From assembly GCA_964471825.1 (NCBI GenBank), contig CAYYKD010000001.1, positions 62,001 through 126,000 of the forward strand: 64,000 nt of DNA, read 5' to 3'. The notes under the pieces were generated by a model that worked only from the letters and a program-made list of their open reading frames with translations, did no database searches and was not told where the DNA came from. Source of the stretch: CAYYKD01 sp964471825 (GTDB taxonomy: Bacteria > Spirochaetota > GWE2-31-10 > CAYYKD01). Shown one piece after another: positions 46,792 to 55,479 of this stretch (within the stretch, counting starts at the first letter, position 1; each line of letters starts with the position of its first letter). The position numbers and the translations under genes are program-made.

Positions 46792-47523
46792 CTACTTTTC
46801 CCTTTTGATTAACACATCAACTCGACGATTTTTACTTCGCCCCTCCTCCGTATCATTGGAGTACATATTTTTATATTCACCATAGCCCATAACAGACAAC
46901 TTTGACGGTTCTGCCCCAAAATCAACCAGATAATTTAACACATTAAGTGATCTTGCAACTGACAGATCCCAGTTTGTCGGCCACGGCCCATATGGATCTG
47001 TTGGAGAATTATCGGTAAAACCTTCAATAATTATCTCATTATTTCTATATTCTGTCTTCGTTATTAACTGTGCCACTTTTTCAAGAACACTTCTCGCAGT
47101 ATCAATATCAAGCTCTGCACTGGCCGGCCTAAAGAATGCATCCGCAGAAAGTGAGACTGTTATCCCTCTCTCGCTTACATCGACACGCACCTTTTTGTTT
47201 TTTATCTCTGTATGAAACAATGACACGGCCTCTCTCACCTGCTTGGCCATGCTCTTTCCTTTGTCTGTGGACGGCAAACTCTCCATCGTATTGCCCATCT
47301 CGGCAAGTTTACCCGGACTAAGCGTTTGACCGCCGGGCAGCAGACCGAATGAACCGGTAAATGCAGATAATATTAACTGCATCTCTGTATCACTTTTTCC
47401 AATAGGTAATGTCGCAAGTAACATTACAAAGAATGTTAGCAATAACGAATTTAAATCTCCAAATGTTAACATCCAATCAGGAACGCCCTCAGGGCATTTT
47501 TGTTCCTTCTTTTTTTCGGACAT
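46792..47523 (-). CDS. motB: Flagellar stator protein MotB
   Basis: 243 residues. A cytoplasmic N terminus leads to a single membrane helix, V-P-D-W-M-L-T-F-G-D-L-N-S-L-L-L-T-F-F, whose Asp (about residue 23) is the proton- or sodium-binding stator residue. The periplasmic C-terminal OmpA-like domain (about 110-240, ending G-Y-G-E-Y-K-N-M-Y...N-R-R-V-D-V) binds peptidoglycan. It follows motA by 9 bases. Confidence 0.96.
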   Translation of the reverse strand: MSEKKKEQKCPEGVPDWMLTFGDLNSLLLTFFVMLLATLPIGKSDTEMQLILSAFTGSFGLLPGGQTLSPGKLAEMGNTMESLPSTDKGKSMAKQVREAVSLFHTEIKNKKVRVDVSERGITVSLSADAFFRPASAELDIDTARSVLEKVAQLITKTEYRNNEIIIEGFTDNSPTDPYGPWPTNWDLSVARSLNVLNYLVDFGAEPSKLSVMGYGEYKNMYSNDTEEGRSKNRRVDVLIKREK

Positions 47524-47532
47524 AAGTCCTCC

Positions 47533-48309
47533 TTAATCTTCAGATGTTTTTAGTTTAGCTCTATCCTTAGGCGGAATAAATGCCAGGAGCTTTTCCTCAA
47601 CAACTCTCGGGTTATCACCTGTCTGAATTGAAAGAATACCCTCAACTATTATCTCCATCTCACCAACCTCACCATTACTTCTCATCTCAAGTTTATCTTT
47701 TGCAGGCCCAAACACCAGGTTTGCGAAGATAGCACCGTAGAATGTTGTGATAAGAGCAGCCGCCATCCCTTTACCGATCGCTGATGGGTCACCCATGTTT
47801 GCTAACATACCTACCAGACCATATAGCGTACCGATCATACCCCACGCAGGTGCAAGTTTACACCAGTCTGAGAATAACTTTATCGGACCGGCGTGCCTTG
47901 AGGCTTTCTGATTCATCTGATTATATAGAATTGCCTTAATGACATCCGGGTCGGTCCCATCTACAACCAACCTGATCCCCTGCTTAAAAAATTCATCGGT
48001 CAACGATTCTACATCATCTTCCAATGATAACAACCCCTCTCTTCTAGATTTTTCTGAAAATGAGACGAGTGTTTTTATTATATCAGCAACATTTGACTTT
48101 GGCTGCTTATATATAAGGGCAAAATATTTTGTTATCTTAGAAAGCACCCCCATATCTGAGGATACCATTAGTGCGGCAAACGATCCGACGAGCGTAATAA
48201 ACACTGACGGTAAGTCTAGATAGAGAAGTATTGAGAACCCCCCGATAAATATCGATATAATAATCGCCATAAACCCCAACGGAATCCCAATCAGTGAACC
48301 CATATCCAT
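47533..48309 (-). CDS. motA: Flagellar stator protein MotA
   Basis: 258 residues, four membrane helices with a large cytoplasmic loop between helices 2 and 3. The segments R-R-E-G-L-L-S-L-E and P-A-W-G-M-I-G-T-L-Y-G-L-V-G-M-L are standard MotA features. With MotB it forms the ion channel that drives the motor. The ATG at 48309 (M-D-M-G-S) has AGGAG eight bases upstream; a TTG at 48336 would only add an unlikely leader. Confidence 0.97.
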   Translation of the reverse strand: MDMGSLIGIPLGFMAIIISIFIGGFSILLYLDLPSVFITLVGSFAALMVSSDMGVLSKITKYFALIYKQPKSNVADIIKTLVSFSEKSRREGLLSLEDDVESLTDEFFKQGIRLVVDGTDPDVIKAILYNQMNQKASRHAGPIKLFSDWCKLAPAWGMIGTLYGLVGMLANMGDPSAIGKGMAAALITTFYGAIFANLVFGPAKDKLEMRSNGEVGEMEIIVEGILSIQTGDNPRVVEEKLLAFIPPKDRAKLKTSED

Positions 48310-48373
48310 AAAAATATCTCCTAAACAGATAGGCAAGGCCCATCTTTTTCATATTTACATTGCCGATTTTACT

Positions 48374-48559
48374 CTACTGGTCAATCAACAAGATTTTACC
48401 TCTTTTAATCAGTTCCATCACTACTTCTGCACCCTCTTTAACTAGATATTGCGTCTGAGAGTTCATTGTAATCATCGTATCCGGTTTCATCTCAATTCTT
48501 TCAATCAAGAATGGGTTTAAATAAACTGAGTCGCCATTAAGTCTTGTTAATTTTATCAT
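48374..48559 (-). CDS. flbD: FlbD family flagellar protein
   Basis: 61 residues starting M-I-K-L-T-R-L-N-G-D-S-V-Y-L-N-P-F-L-I-E-R-I-E, the conserved core of the small FlbD family (unrelated to the Caulobacter regulator of the same name), found just before motA in spirochaetes and several other phyla. The role is not known; it may be a motor or regulatory accessory. A strong sigma70 promoter and a terminator lie between it and flgE. Confidence 0.93.
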   Translation of the reverse strand: MIKLTRLNGDSVYLNPFLIERIEMKPDTMITMNSQTQYLVKEGAEVVMELIKRGKILLIDQ

Positions 48560-48721
48560 TAGCTCTCTCTTCTTGCAAAATCATATAGCACACATATATC
48601 ACAAACCGGATAGAGGGATTTGCTGCGAAGTTTTTTTCTTATATCTATATCAAAACTATATCAAATCTCGGTATCAACAATCTGTATCAAAATCCCTGCC
48701 ATTTTTAAAAAAATTATTTTT

Positions 48722-48751
48722 ACTATAACAATATTTGAATTCTTATGTCAA
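48722..48751 (-). promoter_or_regulatory. Near-consensus sigma70 promoter for flbD-motAB
   Basis: On the minus strand TTGACA (48751-48746), 18 bases, TATAGT (48727-48722). It begins where the flgE terminator ends, so a new transcription unit starts here. Confidence 0.6.
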
Positions 48752-48800
48752 TAAAAAAATAGAGATGTGAGAGAAATTTTTCATTATTTCCCTACATCTC
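48751..48800 (-). terminator. Rho-independent terminator after flgE
   Basis: On the minus strand GAGATGT (48800-48794) pairs with ACATCTC (48768-48762), with inner GGGAAA/TTTCTC pairing, then TATTTTTTTAT (48761-48751). It is 20 bases past the flgE stop and inside what otherwise reads as one flagellar operon. Confidence 0.65.
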
Positions 48801-48819
48801 AACTATTTACACTAGAATT

Positions 48820-50283
48820 CTACCTTTTTAGACTTAGAAGTTCCTGTATCATCTGATCGGCCGTCTGTATAGTCTTACTGTTTGCTTGAAACCCCCGTTG
48901 AGTTACAATCATGTCTGTGAACTGATCTGCCAGATCCACATTACTCATTTCCAGTGTACCGGCAATTATCTTACCCAATCCAACCGTACCGGCCTGAGCA
49001 ATATCGGCCTCACCGGAGTTATTTGACATAACAAAGTTTGTTTCACCGGCTTTTTCAAGACCTTGAACATTGACAAAGTTTGCAAGAGCAAGCTGTGCAA
49101 GTGCTCTATTATTTCCATTCGAAAAAACACCCGTAATAGTTCCTGTATCATCTATCTTAAAGCCTTCGAGGTAACCCATTCCATAACCATCCTGTCTAAA
49201 TGGTTTTGTTGAGAAACCTGAAGCAAACTGTGTTACCCCGATTCTATCGCTGGTTGACACCTGACCTGCAACACCCATATTCATCTGGATATTTATGTTC
49301 TGTCCCGGTGAATCAGGCGTTGTATTTGGTACATTTAAGTTTATATTAAAGAACAACTCGCCCTCACTCTTTGTATCAAGTACATTTCCCTCAGCATCGA
49401 GGTCTGAGACAGAGGCAAGTCTTCCCAAGTTATCAAACCTCATGATAAACTCATTCTGATTTGGATTGGTTACTGCAGCATTACTTTCTCCCTCAGTAGC
49501 ATTTGTACTTAGTGAGAATTGATCATTTGGAATCTGTATTCTTAATTCGGGGTTATTTGGATCTTTTTGAAACATCTCTACCCTTGCACGCCACTCATTC
49601 GTATTGGATTTGTAGAATGTATATCTTGACTCATAGGTGTTTCCCTGAGAATCATATATATCTATACTTGATTGCCATGTGTTTTTATCCCGTTCACCCT
49701 GAGTCAGTGCATTTAAATCCTCTACAATCGGCTTCTGAGCCATAAGATTACACTTGAAATCAACATTGGTTGTCTGCTTAGCCGGATCCTTAGAGTAGAG
49801 CGGTATCTTAATATCAGACGGACTTCCATCTGCCTTCATAACAAACTCTCCATTAACCTCCCTGCTATTCCAACCTTGCACCTTAAGACCTGAGGCCGGA
49901 TTTACAAGAAGACCATCCTTATCAAGACTGAACGCACCTGCTCTCGTAAAAAATGTTTTATCACCATCTTTTAAGATAAAGAATCCGTTTCCTGATAATG
50001 CCATATCCAGATTATTGCCGGTTGTCTGTAGTGATCCTTGAGTATGAATAGTATCAATAGTTGCGATCATCATACCAAGACCAACCTGTTTAGGGTTAAC
50101 CCCCCCCTTATTCTCTGTTGGTTTTGCGGCACCACTCATAGTTTGAGATATCATGTCCTGAAAGTTTACCCGCCCCTTTTTAAAACCGGTAGTGTTTACA
50201 TTGGATATGTTGTTACCAACAACATCCATTCTGATTTGATGGTTCTGCAGACCGCTTACGCCCGCAAATAGTGACCGCATCAT
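48820..50283 (-). CDS. flgE: Flagellar hook protein FlgE
   Basis: 487 residues. The N-terminal M-R-S-L-F-A-G-V-S-G-L and N-N-I-S-N-V-N-T-T-G-F-K-K and the C-terminal N-V-D-L-A-D-Q-F-T-D-M-I-V-T-Q-R-G-F-Q belong to the rod/hook D0 domain. Lys165, Cys178 and Asn179 are present in K-D-P-A-K-Q-T-T-N-V-D-F-K-C-N; in Treponema denticola the same residues form the self-catalysed lysinoalanine cross-link that stiffens the periplasmic hook. It follows flgD by 39 bases with an AGGAG site. Confidence 0.97.
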   Translation of the reverse strand: MMRSLFAGVSGLQNHQIRMDVVGNNISNVNTTGFKKGRVNFQDMISQTMSGAAKPTENKGGVNPKQVGLGMMIATIDTIHTQGSLQTTGNNLDMALSGNGFFILKDGDKTFFTRAGAFSLDKDGLLVNPASGLKVQGWNSREVNGEFVMKADGSPSDIKIPLYSKDPAKQTTNVDFKCNLMAQKPIVEDLNALTQGERDKNTWQSSIDIYDSQGNTYESRYTFYKSNTNEWRARVEMFQKDPNNPELRIQIPNDQFSLSTNATEGESNAAVTNPNQNEFIMRFDNLGRLASVSDLDAEGNVLDTKSEGELFFNINLNVPNTTPDSPGQNINIQMNMGVAGQVSTSDRIGVTQFASGFSTKPFRQDGYGMGYLEGFKIDDTGTITGVFSNGNNRALAQLALANFVNVQGLEKAGETNFVMSNNSGEADIAQAGTVGLGKIIAGTLEMSNVDLADQFTDMIVTQRGFQANSKTIQTADQMIQELLSLKR

Positions 50284-50322
50284 AATAATACTCCTTTAGT
50301 TCTGTTAAATATTCACACTCAG

Positions 50323-50793
50323 TTAATTTTTTACTTTTACAATATCTGATGCAGGATAGTTGACTCCATCGATCGTTACAACCGAGTCATTGCCAATCTT
50401 ACCTACAGATTCAACCATACCACTTATGAGCCGCGGATTTCCATTCTTGTCTGCCATAGAGCTGCTCTCAATATCAACCTGTTTACCAAGAAGATCAAAA
50501 CTTGATTGAAATGATAGATTTCCAAGAAACTTTTCCATATTCGTATTGATGTTCAACATCTGCTCAAGTGATGAGAACTGTGCCATCTGTGCAATAAACT
50601 CTCTATCCTGCATTGGATTTGTCGGGTCCTGATGCTGAAGTTGAGTAACAAGAAGTTTAAGGAATTGATCCTTACCCATCTCCTTTACCGTCTCTCTCTT
50701 TTCAGCCTTAAGCTTATTATTTACCTCATCAGTTCTAAGCTTTGACATGAACTTATCCTGACTTGTCTGTTGAAACATTCCACCTATATCCAT
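50323..50793 (-). CDS. flgD: Flagellar hook cap protein FlgD
   Basis: 156 residues. The N-terminal M-G-K-D-Q-F-L-K-L-L-V-T-Q-L-Q-H-Q-D-P-T-N-P-M-x-D segment, split by tandem charged residues, and Q-M-A-Q-F-S-S-L-E-Q-M are invariant FlgD motifs. A short C-terminal beta domain follows. FlgD caps the growing hook and guides FlgE. It lies between fliK and flgE in the hook unit. Confidence 0.96.
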   Translation of the reverse strand: MDIGGMFQQTSQDKFMSKLRTDEVNNKLKAEKRETVKEMGKDQFLKLLVTQLQHQDPTNPMQDREFIAQMAQFSSLEQMLNINTNMEKFLGNLSFQSSFDLLGKQVDIESSSMADKNGNPRLISGMVESVGKIGNDSVVTIDGVNYPASDIVKVKN

Positions 50794-50811
50794 CTATATT
50801 ACCCCCTGAAA

Positions 50812-52386
50812 TTAGACAACTACATTAATACCTGTTTTATATCCATTATAACTATTAGACTCTAATGATGATATTACATTTGATTCAAACCGATCTGACG
50901 CCTCACTCACTTTTTTACTCTTCAATTTATCGTCTTCGTTAAAGGCTTTATCACTCTGCTCCTTAAACCCTGAGCTCTGCCCCATGTTGGACCCGGCAAG
51001 AATAATATCAATATTTCCAAACTCTACATTTGATTTTTGAAATACTGCTTTTAGGTCCTCAATATTTGCTCTAAAGAAGTCCGCAGCCTCTTGATTCTGC
51101 AGGATAACCTTGCCGTTGAACTTCCCGTCTTTTACCGTAAAGCTAAAATCAATTCTACCCAACTGTTCCGGCCTCATCATAGATGAAAACTTTGTTTCAC
51201 CTGCAGTCATAGCTATCTTTGTGTTGTTAACAATCTCATCAAATGTTCTGGAACGCATTTGATCTGCCTCTGCTCTAAGACTAGACCTATCCGCTCTAAT
51301 CTCACCATCTATTTTAGTTCGGTCAAAACTAAAGTCAGTATTTACCTTAGACATCTCTCTTGTATCCGTATTTGTAAGTCCTGATAATTTTTCACCTTCA
51401 GTTTTTTCTGATATTTTTGATTGCAGAAGATCAGCTATCCTTAATGATTTTTTCCCGCCTGAAGCTTCTTTTACAGAACCGACCGCTCCACCCTCCGGGC
51501 TTAGTGCTGATTCTTCACCCGATTTTATAAACTTATTAAGAGACTTAATCCCTTCAAATATCGATGAAGTTTTAGTGGCTTTCTCTGCGTCCAATGAGAT
51601 CTTTATCCCGTGTTCGCCTCTCTTGGTGGTCAGATCTCCTGCACCAAGTTTTATTCTTGCTTTCGGCCCACTCTTTGCATCATCTGATTGAGCGGCTTTT
51701 TCTAGATTATTATTAATCATACTGCCGAGGTTTATCAAACCACCTGTGTTAGACTCAAGTCCCTGGCCGGTCATATCTTTTTTTAACACTCTTTTTAACA
51801 GACTGTCGCCTCCGACATCCTTTACAGCATCCTTTAAAACGACTTTCCCGCCATCATTCATTGAGACCTCAACAGTTGAACTCTTTCCAGCCTGTTTTAA
51901 TTGAACACCGATATTCTGCTCATTAGATAATTCATTAGATAATTCGTTACTTCCTGAAAATATTTTATTCAATGCTCCGATATTCTTTTTTGTTTTGTTT
52001 ATAGTATTGTTTTCCGTTCTATCAGCAATACCCGATCTATCAGTTCTTTCTCTATTAAGAGTTGATGCATATTCACCTAAAACTGATTTATCCTGCGATA
52101 ATATTCCCGCTATATCTATTTCCTGCGATTCATTGTTGTTTCTTTTTTCATGTTCTATAGCCTCTTCATTGAATTGGTTAGTATTACTTGAATAGTCTGA
52201 TTTATCATCCATGGATGCCGGTTTCACAACCTCTGCCGTTTTGTCCATCTCTGAGGGATTATATTTTCGCTCGTTCTCAAGATTATTACTCATATAGCTC
52301 TCAAATCCAGGGTCTGAGTGCCTGGCACCGACTCTCGATATAGAATCCATTTTAACTGAGTAATCATCATATCCGATTTTCAGCAT
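50812..52386 (-). CDS. fliK: Flagellar hook-length control protein FliK (Tap1)
   Basis: 524 residues, polar and low in complexity through about residue 400, as usual for the FliK ruler. A C-terminal Flg_hook domain includes M-R-P-E-Q-L-G-R-I-D-F-S-F-T-V-K-D-G-K (about 395-413) and the N-Q-E-A-A-D-F-F-R-A-N region. It measures hook length and triggers the FlhB switch. The ATG at 52386 has GAGG about six bases upstream; an upstream in-frame start (52440) falls inside the sigma28-like promoter and is rejected. First gene of the hook unit. Confidence 0.88.
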   Translation of the reverse strand: MLKIGYDDYSVKMDSISRVGARHSDPGFESYMSNNLENERKYNPSEMDKTAEVVKPASMDDKSDYSSNTNQFNEEAIEHEKRNNNESQEIDIAGILSQDKSVLGEYASTLNRERTDRSGIADRTENNTINKTKKNIGALNKIFSGSNELSNELSNEQNIGVQLKQAGKSSTVEVSMNDGGKVVLKDAVKDVGGDSLLKRVLKKDMTGQGLESNTGGLINLGSMINNNLEKAAQSDDAKSGPKARIKLGAGDLTTKRGEHGIKISLDAEKATKTSSIFEGIKSLNKFIKSGEESALSPEGGAVGSVKEASGGKKSLRIADLLQSKISEKTEGEKLSGLTNTDTREMSKVNTDFSFDRTKIDGEIRADRSSLRAEADQMRSRTFDEIVNNTKIAMTAGETKFSSMMRPEQLGRIDFSFTVKDGKFNGKVILQNQEAADFFRANIEDLKAVFQKSNVEFGNIDIILAGSNMGQSSGFKEQSDKAFNEDDKLKSKKVSEASDRFESNVISSLESNSYNGYKTGINVVV

Positions 52387-52422
52387 ATCTACCTCACTAA
52401 CTTTTATTATCCGCTTTAATGA

Positions 52423-52448
52423 TTTTCGGACAAATTCCAAACTGCTTA
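52423..52448 (-). promoter_or_regulatory. FliA (sigma28)-like promoter for fliK-flgD-flgE
   Basis: On the minus strand TAAG (52448-52445), 14 bases, TCCGAAAA (52430-52423), 36 bases before the fliK ATG. Spacing and core match the motif before the flgN-like gene (6020-5995). Confidence 0.45.
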
Positions 52449-52572
52449 ACTGTTTAATAACATTTTTTTTTACATCGTATTTTCACCGACCGGGACTAAT
52501 ATGTAAATAATGATTTATTGACTTGATTAAAACATGAGAATTCTATAATATAATATTTATGGGAGTCTCTTA

Positions 52573-55479
52573 ATGAAAAATTCACTGGTTTTATTTGTTA
52601 TTTTATCATCTATGGTAAATATTTTTACACAGTCATCAACTATTTCTATATTTGATTCTGCTAAGGATGACTACAAGAGAGGGCAATACTCATTTGCAGT
52701 AAGCGGATTTAACCGATACATTAAGCTCTCAAACGATAACGACAAAATACCGGAGGCACATTTTTACCTTGGGCTTTCTCATTATTTTCTTAAAAACTAC
52801 CCGCTTGCACTTTACAACTTAAACTCAATACAGAGAGTAAACAACCTCTCTCCCTATAAGGCACTCTCATTTTTCTGGAAAGGTCTGATATATCAGAATA
52901 GCGGCAATTTTGCTGCAGCTGAGTCTGAGTTTAATAATTTTATTACCCTACTGCCAAACTCCGATCTGATCCCGAGAGCACTGTTTGCTTCTGCAAACAG
53001 TAGAGTAGAACAGGACAACCTTGATGGTGCATTAACAGCACTTGAGACACTCCTTTCAAAATATCCAACCTCAGAGCGGTTTGAGGATGCTGTAATTCTA
53101 AGATCCTATATTCTTATTAAAAAGAACAAACTTATTGAGGCAAAGAAATTTCTGTTAAAAACACACGCCAATATTAAGTCAGACAGAATATTATCCTATC
53201 TAGGTGAGATATGTTTTGAGCTTGGCGACTATGATGAATCAATGGATTTTTACAAGACTATTGAACGGGACTTCTCCTCATCTAAACTTCTAGACATTGC
53301 ATTGCTGAGGCTATCACAGATAGAGAGAATGAAAGGTAACTACCCGGAAGCTACAGAATATATTCTAAGATTAAACAATGAATTTCCACAGACTCTATAT
53401 AGTTTGGAGGCGGCTGTAGATCTTGCACTTATAGAGTTTGCAAAGAATAACATCACTGACTCACTGGTTCTATTCAATCAGGTTCTAAAGACAACAAATC
53501 AAAGATTACTTCAAAAAGGGATGCCAAAACCGGAGAGAGATAAATTAAGCGAGATAAAAAATTATTCAACTCTTTATATTGCAGAGATTAATCTAAAACG
53601 AAACGACACCAATGCTGCAATTAATTCATTAAATGAGGTGTTAAGGTCAGGATATTTTAAGGAAAATGCATTGCTCAAACTTCTTGAAGTCTACATAACT
53701 AATAAGGAATATGTAAAAGCAAGCGAACTCGCTTCAAAACACTCTCAATCTTTTAATGAAAATAATTATTTTAACTTCTATAGAGCAAGACTTGAATATG
53801 AAAAGGCTGATTATAAACAGGCAATTAAACTTCTGGAGCTTGTAACAATTGATGATGACAACAGAGAAGCTATAATTTCATTAAAGACCGCTCTCTACAC
53901 GATAGCAGGCGATCCAAAAAAAGCTCTTGAGCTTTTAAGACAGACTACTAATGAAACACCTATTCAATACAAGGCTCGATATATTAATAGAATCATGAAA
54001 GTTGCCCTGGGTCTGAAGGATTATTCAACAATTAATTCGTACTATGATGAGTTTCAGACTATGATAAAATTCAATCCGGTAGATACCAGACTAGTTCTAC
54101 AACTGGATACAGATTTTATTGCAGCTCTCTCATTTATGCAACAGTTAAGATTTAAGGAGTCACAGGGCCTACTTCAGTCAATAATTGCCTATAGAGATAA
54201 TAAAAGCCTGACAAACTTATCGGAGACTTTCAATCTATCCAATTTCTATCTTGGATGGGTCCTATACAAACAAATGGACTATATCAATGCATCCAGATAC
54301 TTTACCCTTGCGGCCAACAGTGATATAGATCTCTCTATTAAGGAAGAATCCTCATTTATGGATGGCTATTCCTACTTCTCTTCCGGTGATTACAGGATTG
54401 CAAGGGACAAGTTTATAAGGATAACCACCTCTACCAAAAATCCTGATATCATTGTTAAGGCAACATTCTACGCTGCAAAATGTTCAGACAACCTCTCGGA
54501 TCGAACTACTTCTGTAAAATACTACAATCAAATTTTTAACAACTACCCAAAAAGTGAATATGCCGATGACACTCTCTTTGAACTTATTAAAATATCTATA
54601 GAAAAAAAAGATTCTGTTAGCTTAGCCGACAAAATCTCCACATTTGAGACAACCTATAAGGAATCTCCCCTTCTATTAAATGCAATAGTAACAATTGCTG
54701 ATTTCTATTATAAAAACAATCAATTTTCTGAAGCATTTTCATACTATACTAAATATATCTTACTCTTATCGGACCCTACCGATCCCGATCAGGACTTTGC
54801 CTATTATTTTACGGCAGATTCCGCAATTAAAAATACAGACTTCACCTCAGCATCTGACTATTCATCAAGACTCATATCTACATTTCAAGAGTCGCCATAT
54901 CTTGAAAACACATTACTGATAAAGATAAAGGCTGCAGCAGCAACCGGCGACTTTAACGGTGAAATTGAAGCTATTAAAAAGATTGAAGTCAAATATAGCG
55001 ATAAATATACAAAAACATTTGAACGAAGAAAAATGGCACTAGAATTAATCTCTAAGGGGACACCTGAGGCGGATGCTGTCAGGCAAGTTACATTTAACTT
55101 AGGCACAGAACAGGAAAAATTAGCTGTCATTAAATTCTATCTAAACTCCGGTGACACCGGAACAGGACTTAAATTAGCTGATAAGCTATACAATACTTCC
55201 AAAAGTCAATTTGCGGCAGAGGCTCTACTGTTAACAGCAAACATTAAATTATCAATTGATGAAAAGGTTTCTGCTGAGGCATTATACTTAAAACTAATAA
55301 CTGAGTATGCAGGGGCTGAACTGGTCATGGCTGAGGCTCTATACAAACTCGCTTTTATCTATCACTCCAATGGTAAAACACAACCGGCAATAAAACTCCT
55401 CGATACTATTATCAGTCGCTATAGAGAAACCGAGTGGGGGGCAAGAGCCGTTTCACTAAAAGAGAGGGTGCAGAATTGA
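52573..55479 (+). CDS. Exported TPR-repeat protein
   Basis: 968 residues. A signal peptide (about 1-20) precedes many tetratricopeptide-like helical pairs across the whole length, e.g. A-K-D-D-Y-K-R-G-Q-Y-S-F-A-V-S-G-F-N-R-Y and G-N-F-A-A-A-E-S-E-F-N-N-F-I. It should be a periplasmic scaffold protein similar to the TPR proteins found with envelope machines. A TATAAT (52544) with a poorly spaced TTGATT lies upstream. Its stop overlaps the start of a barrel-type gene, so the two probably act together. Partner and cargo are unknown. Confidence 0.8.
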   Translation: MKNSLVLFVILSSMVNIFTQSSTISIFDSAKDDYKRGQYSFAVSGFNRYIKLSNDNDKIPEAHFYLGLSHYFLKNYPLALYNLNSIQRVNNLSPYKALSFFWKGLIYQNSGNFAAAESEFNNFITLLPNSDLIPRALFASANSRVEQDNLDGALTALETLLSKYPTSERFEDAVILRSYILIKKNKLIEAKKFLLKTHANIKSDRILSYLGEICFELGDYDESMDFYKTIERDFSSSKLLDIALLRLSQIERMKGNYPEATEYILRLNNEFPQTLYSLEAAVDLALIEFAKNNITDSLVLFNQVLKTTNQRLLQKGMPKPERDKLSEIKNYSTLYIAEINLKRNDTNAAINSLNEVLRSGYFKENALLKLLEVYITNKEYVKASELASKHSQSFNENNYFNFYRARLEYEKADYKQAIKLLELVTIDDDNREAIISLKTALYTIAGDPKKALELLRQTTNETPIQYKARYINRIMKVALGLKDYSTINSYYDEFQTMIKFNPVDTRLVLQLDTDFIAALSFMQQLRFKESQGLLQSIIAYRDNKSLTNLSETFNLSNFYLGWVLYKQMDYINASRYFTLAANSDIDLSIKEESSFMDGYSYFSSGDYRIARDKFIRITTSTKNPDIIVKATFYAAKCSDNLSDRTTSVKYYNQIFNNYPKSEYADDTLFELIKISIEKKDSVSLADKISTFETTYKESPLLLNAIVTIADFYYKNNQFSEAFSYYTKYILLLSDPTDPDQDFAYYFTADSAIKNTDFTSASDYSSRLISTFQESPYLENTLLIKIKAAAATGDFNGEIEAIKKIEVKYSDKYTKTFERRKMALELISKGTPEADAVRQVTFNLGTEQEKLAVIKFYLNSGDTGTGLKLADKLYNTSKSQFAAEALLLTANIKLSIDEKVSAEALYLKLITEYAGAELVMAEALYKLAFIYHSNGKTQPAIKLLDTIISRYRETEWGARAVSLKERVQN

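Noticed and set aside
46792..47523. MotB with Gly instead of Ala before the ion-binding Asp (F-G-D-L)
   Set aside because: The critical Asp is present and this neighbour position varies; not worth a separate claim.
52518..52554. TTGACT and TATAAT boxes upstream of the TPR gene
   Set aside because: The spacing is 20 bases (or 15 with an overlapping TTGATT), so I do not list it as a promoter.
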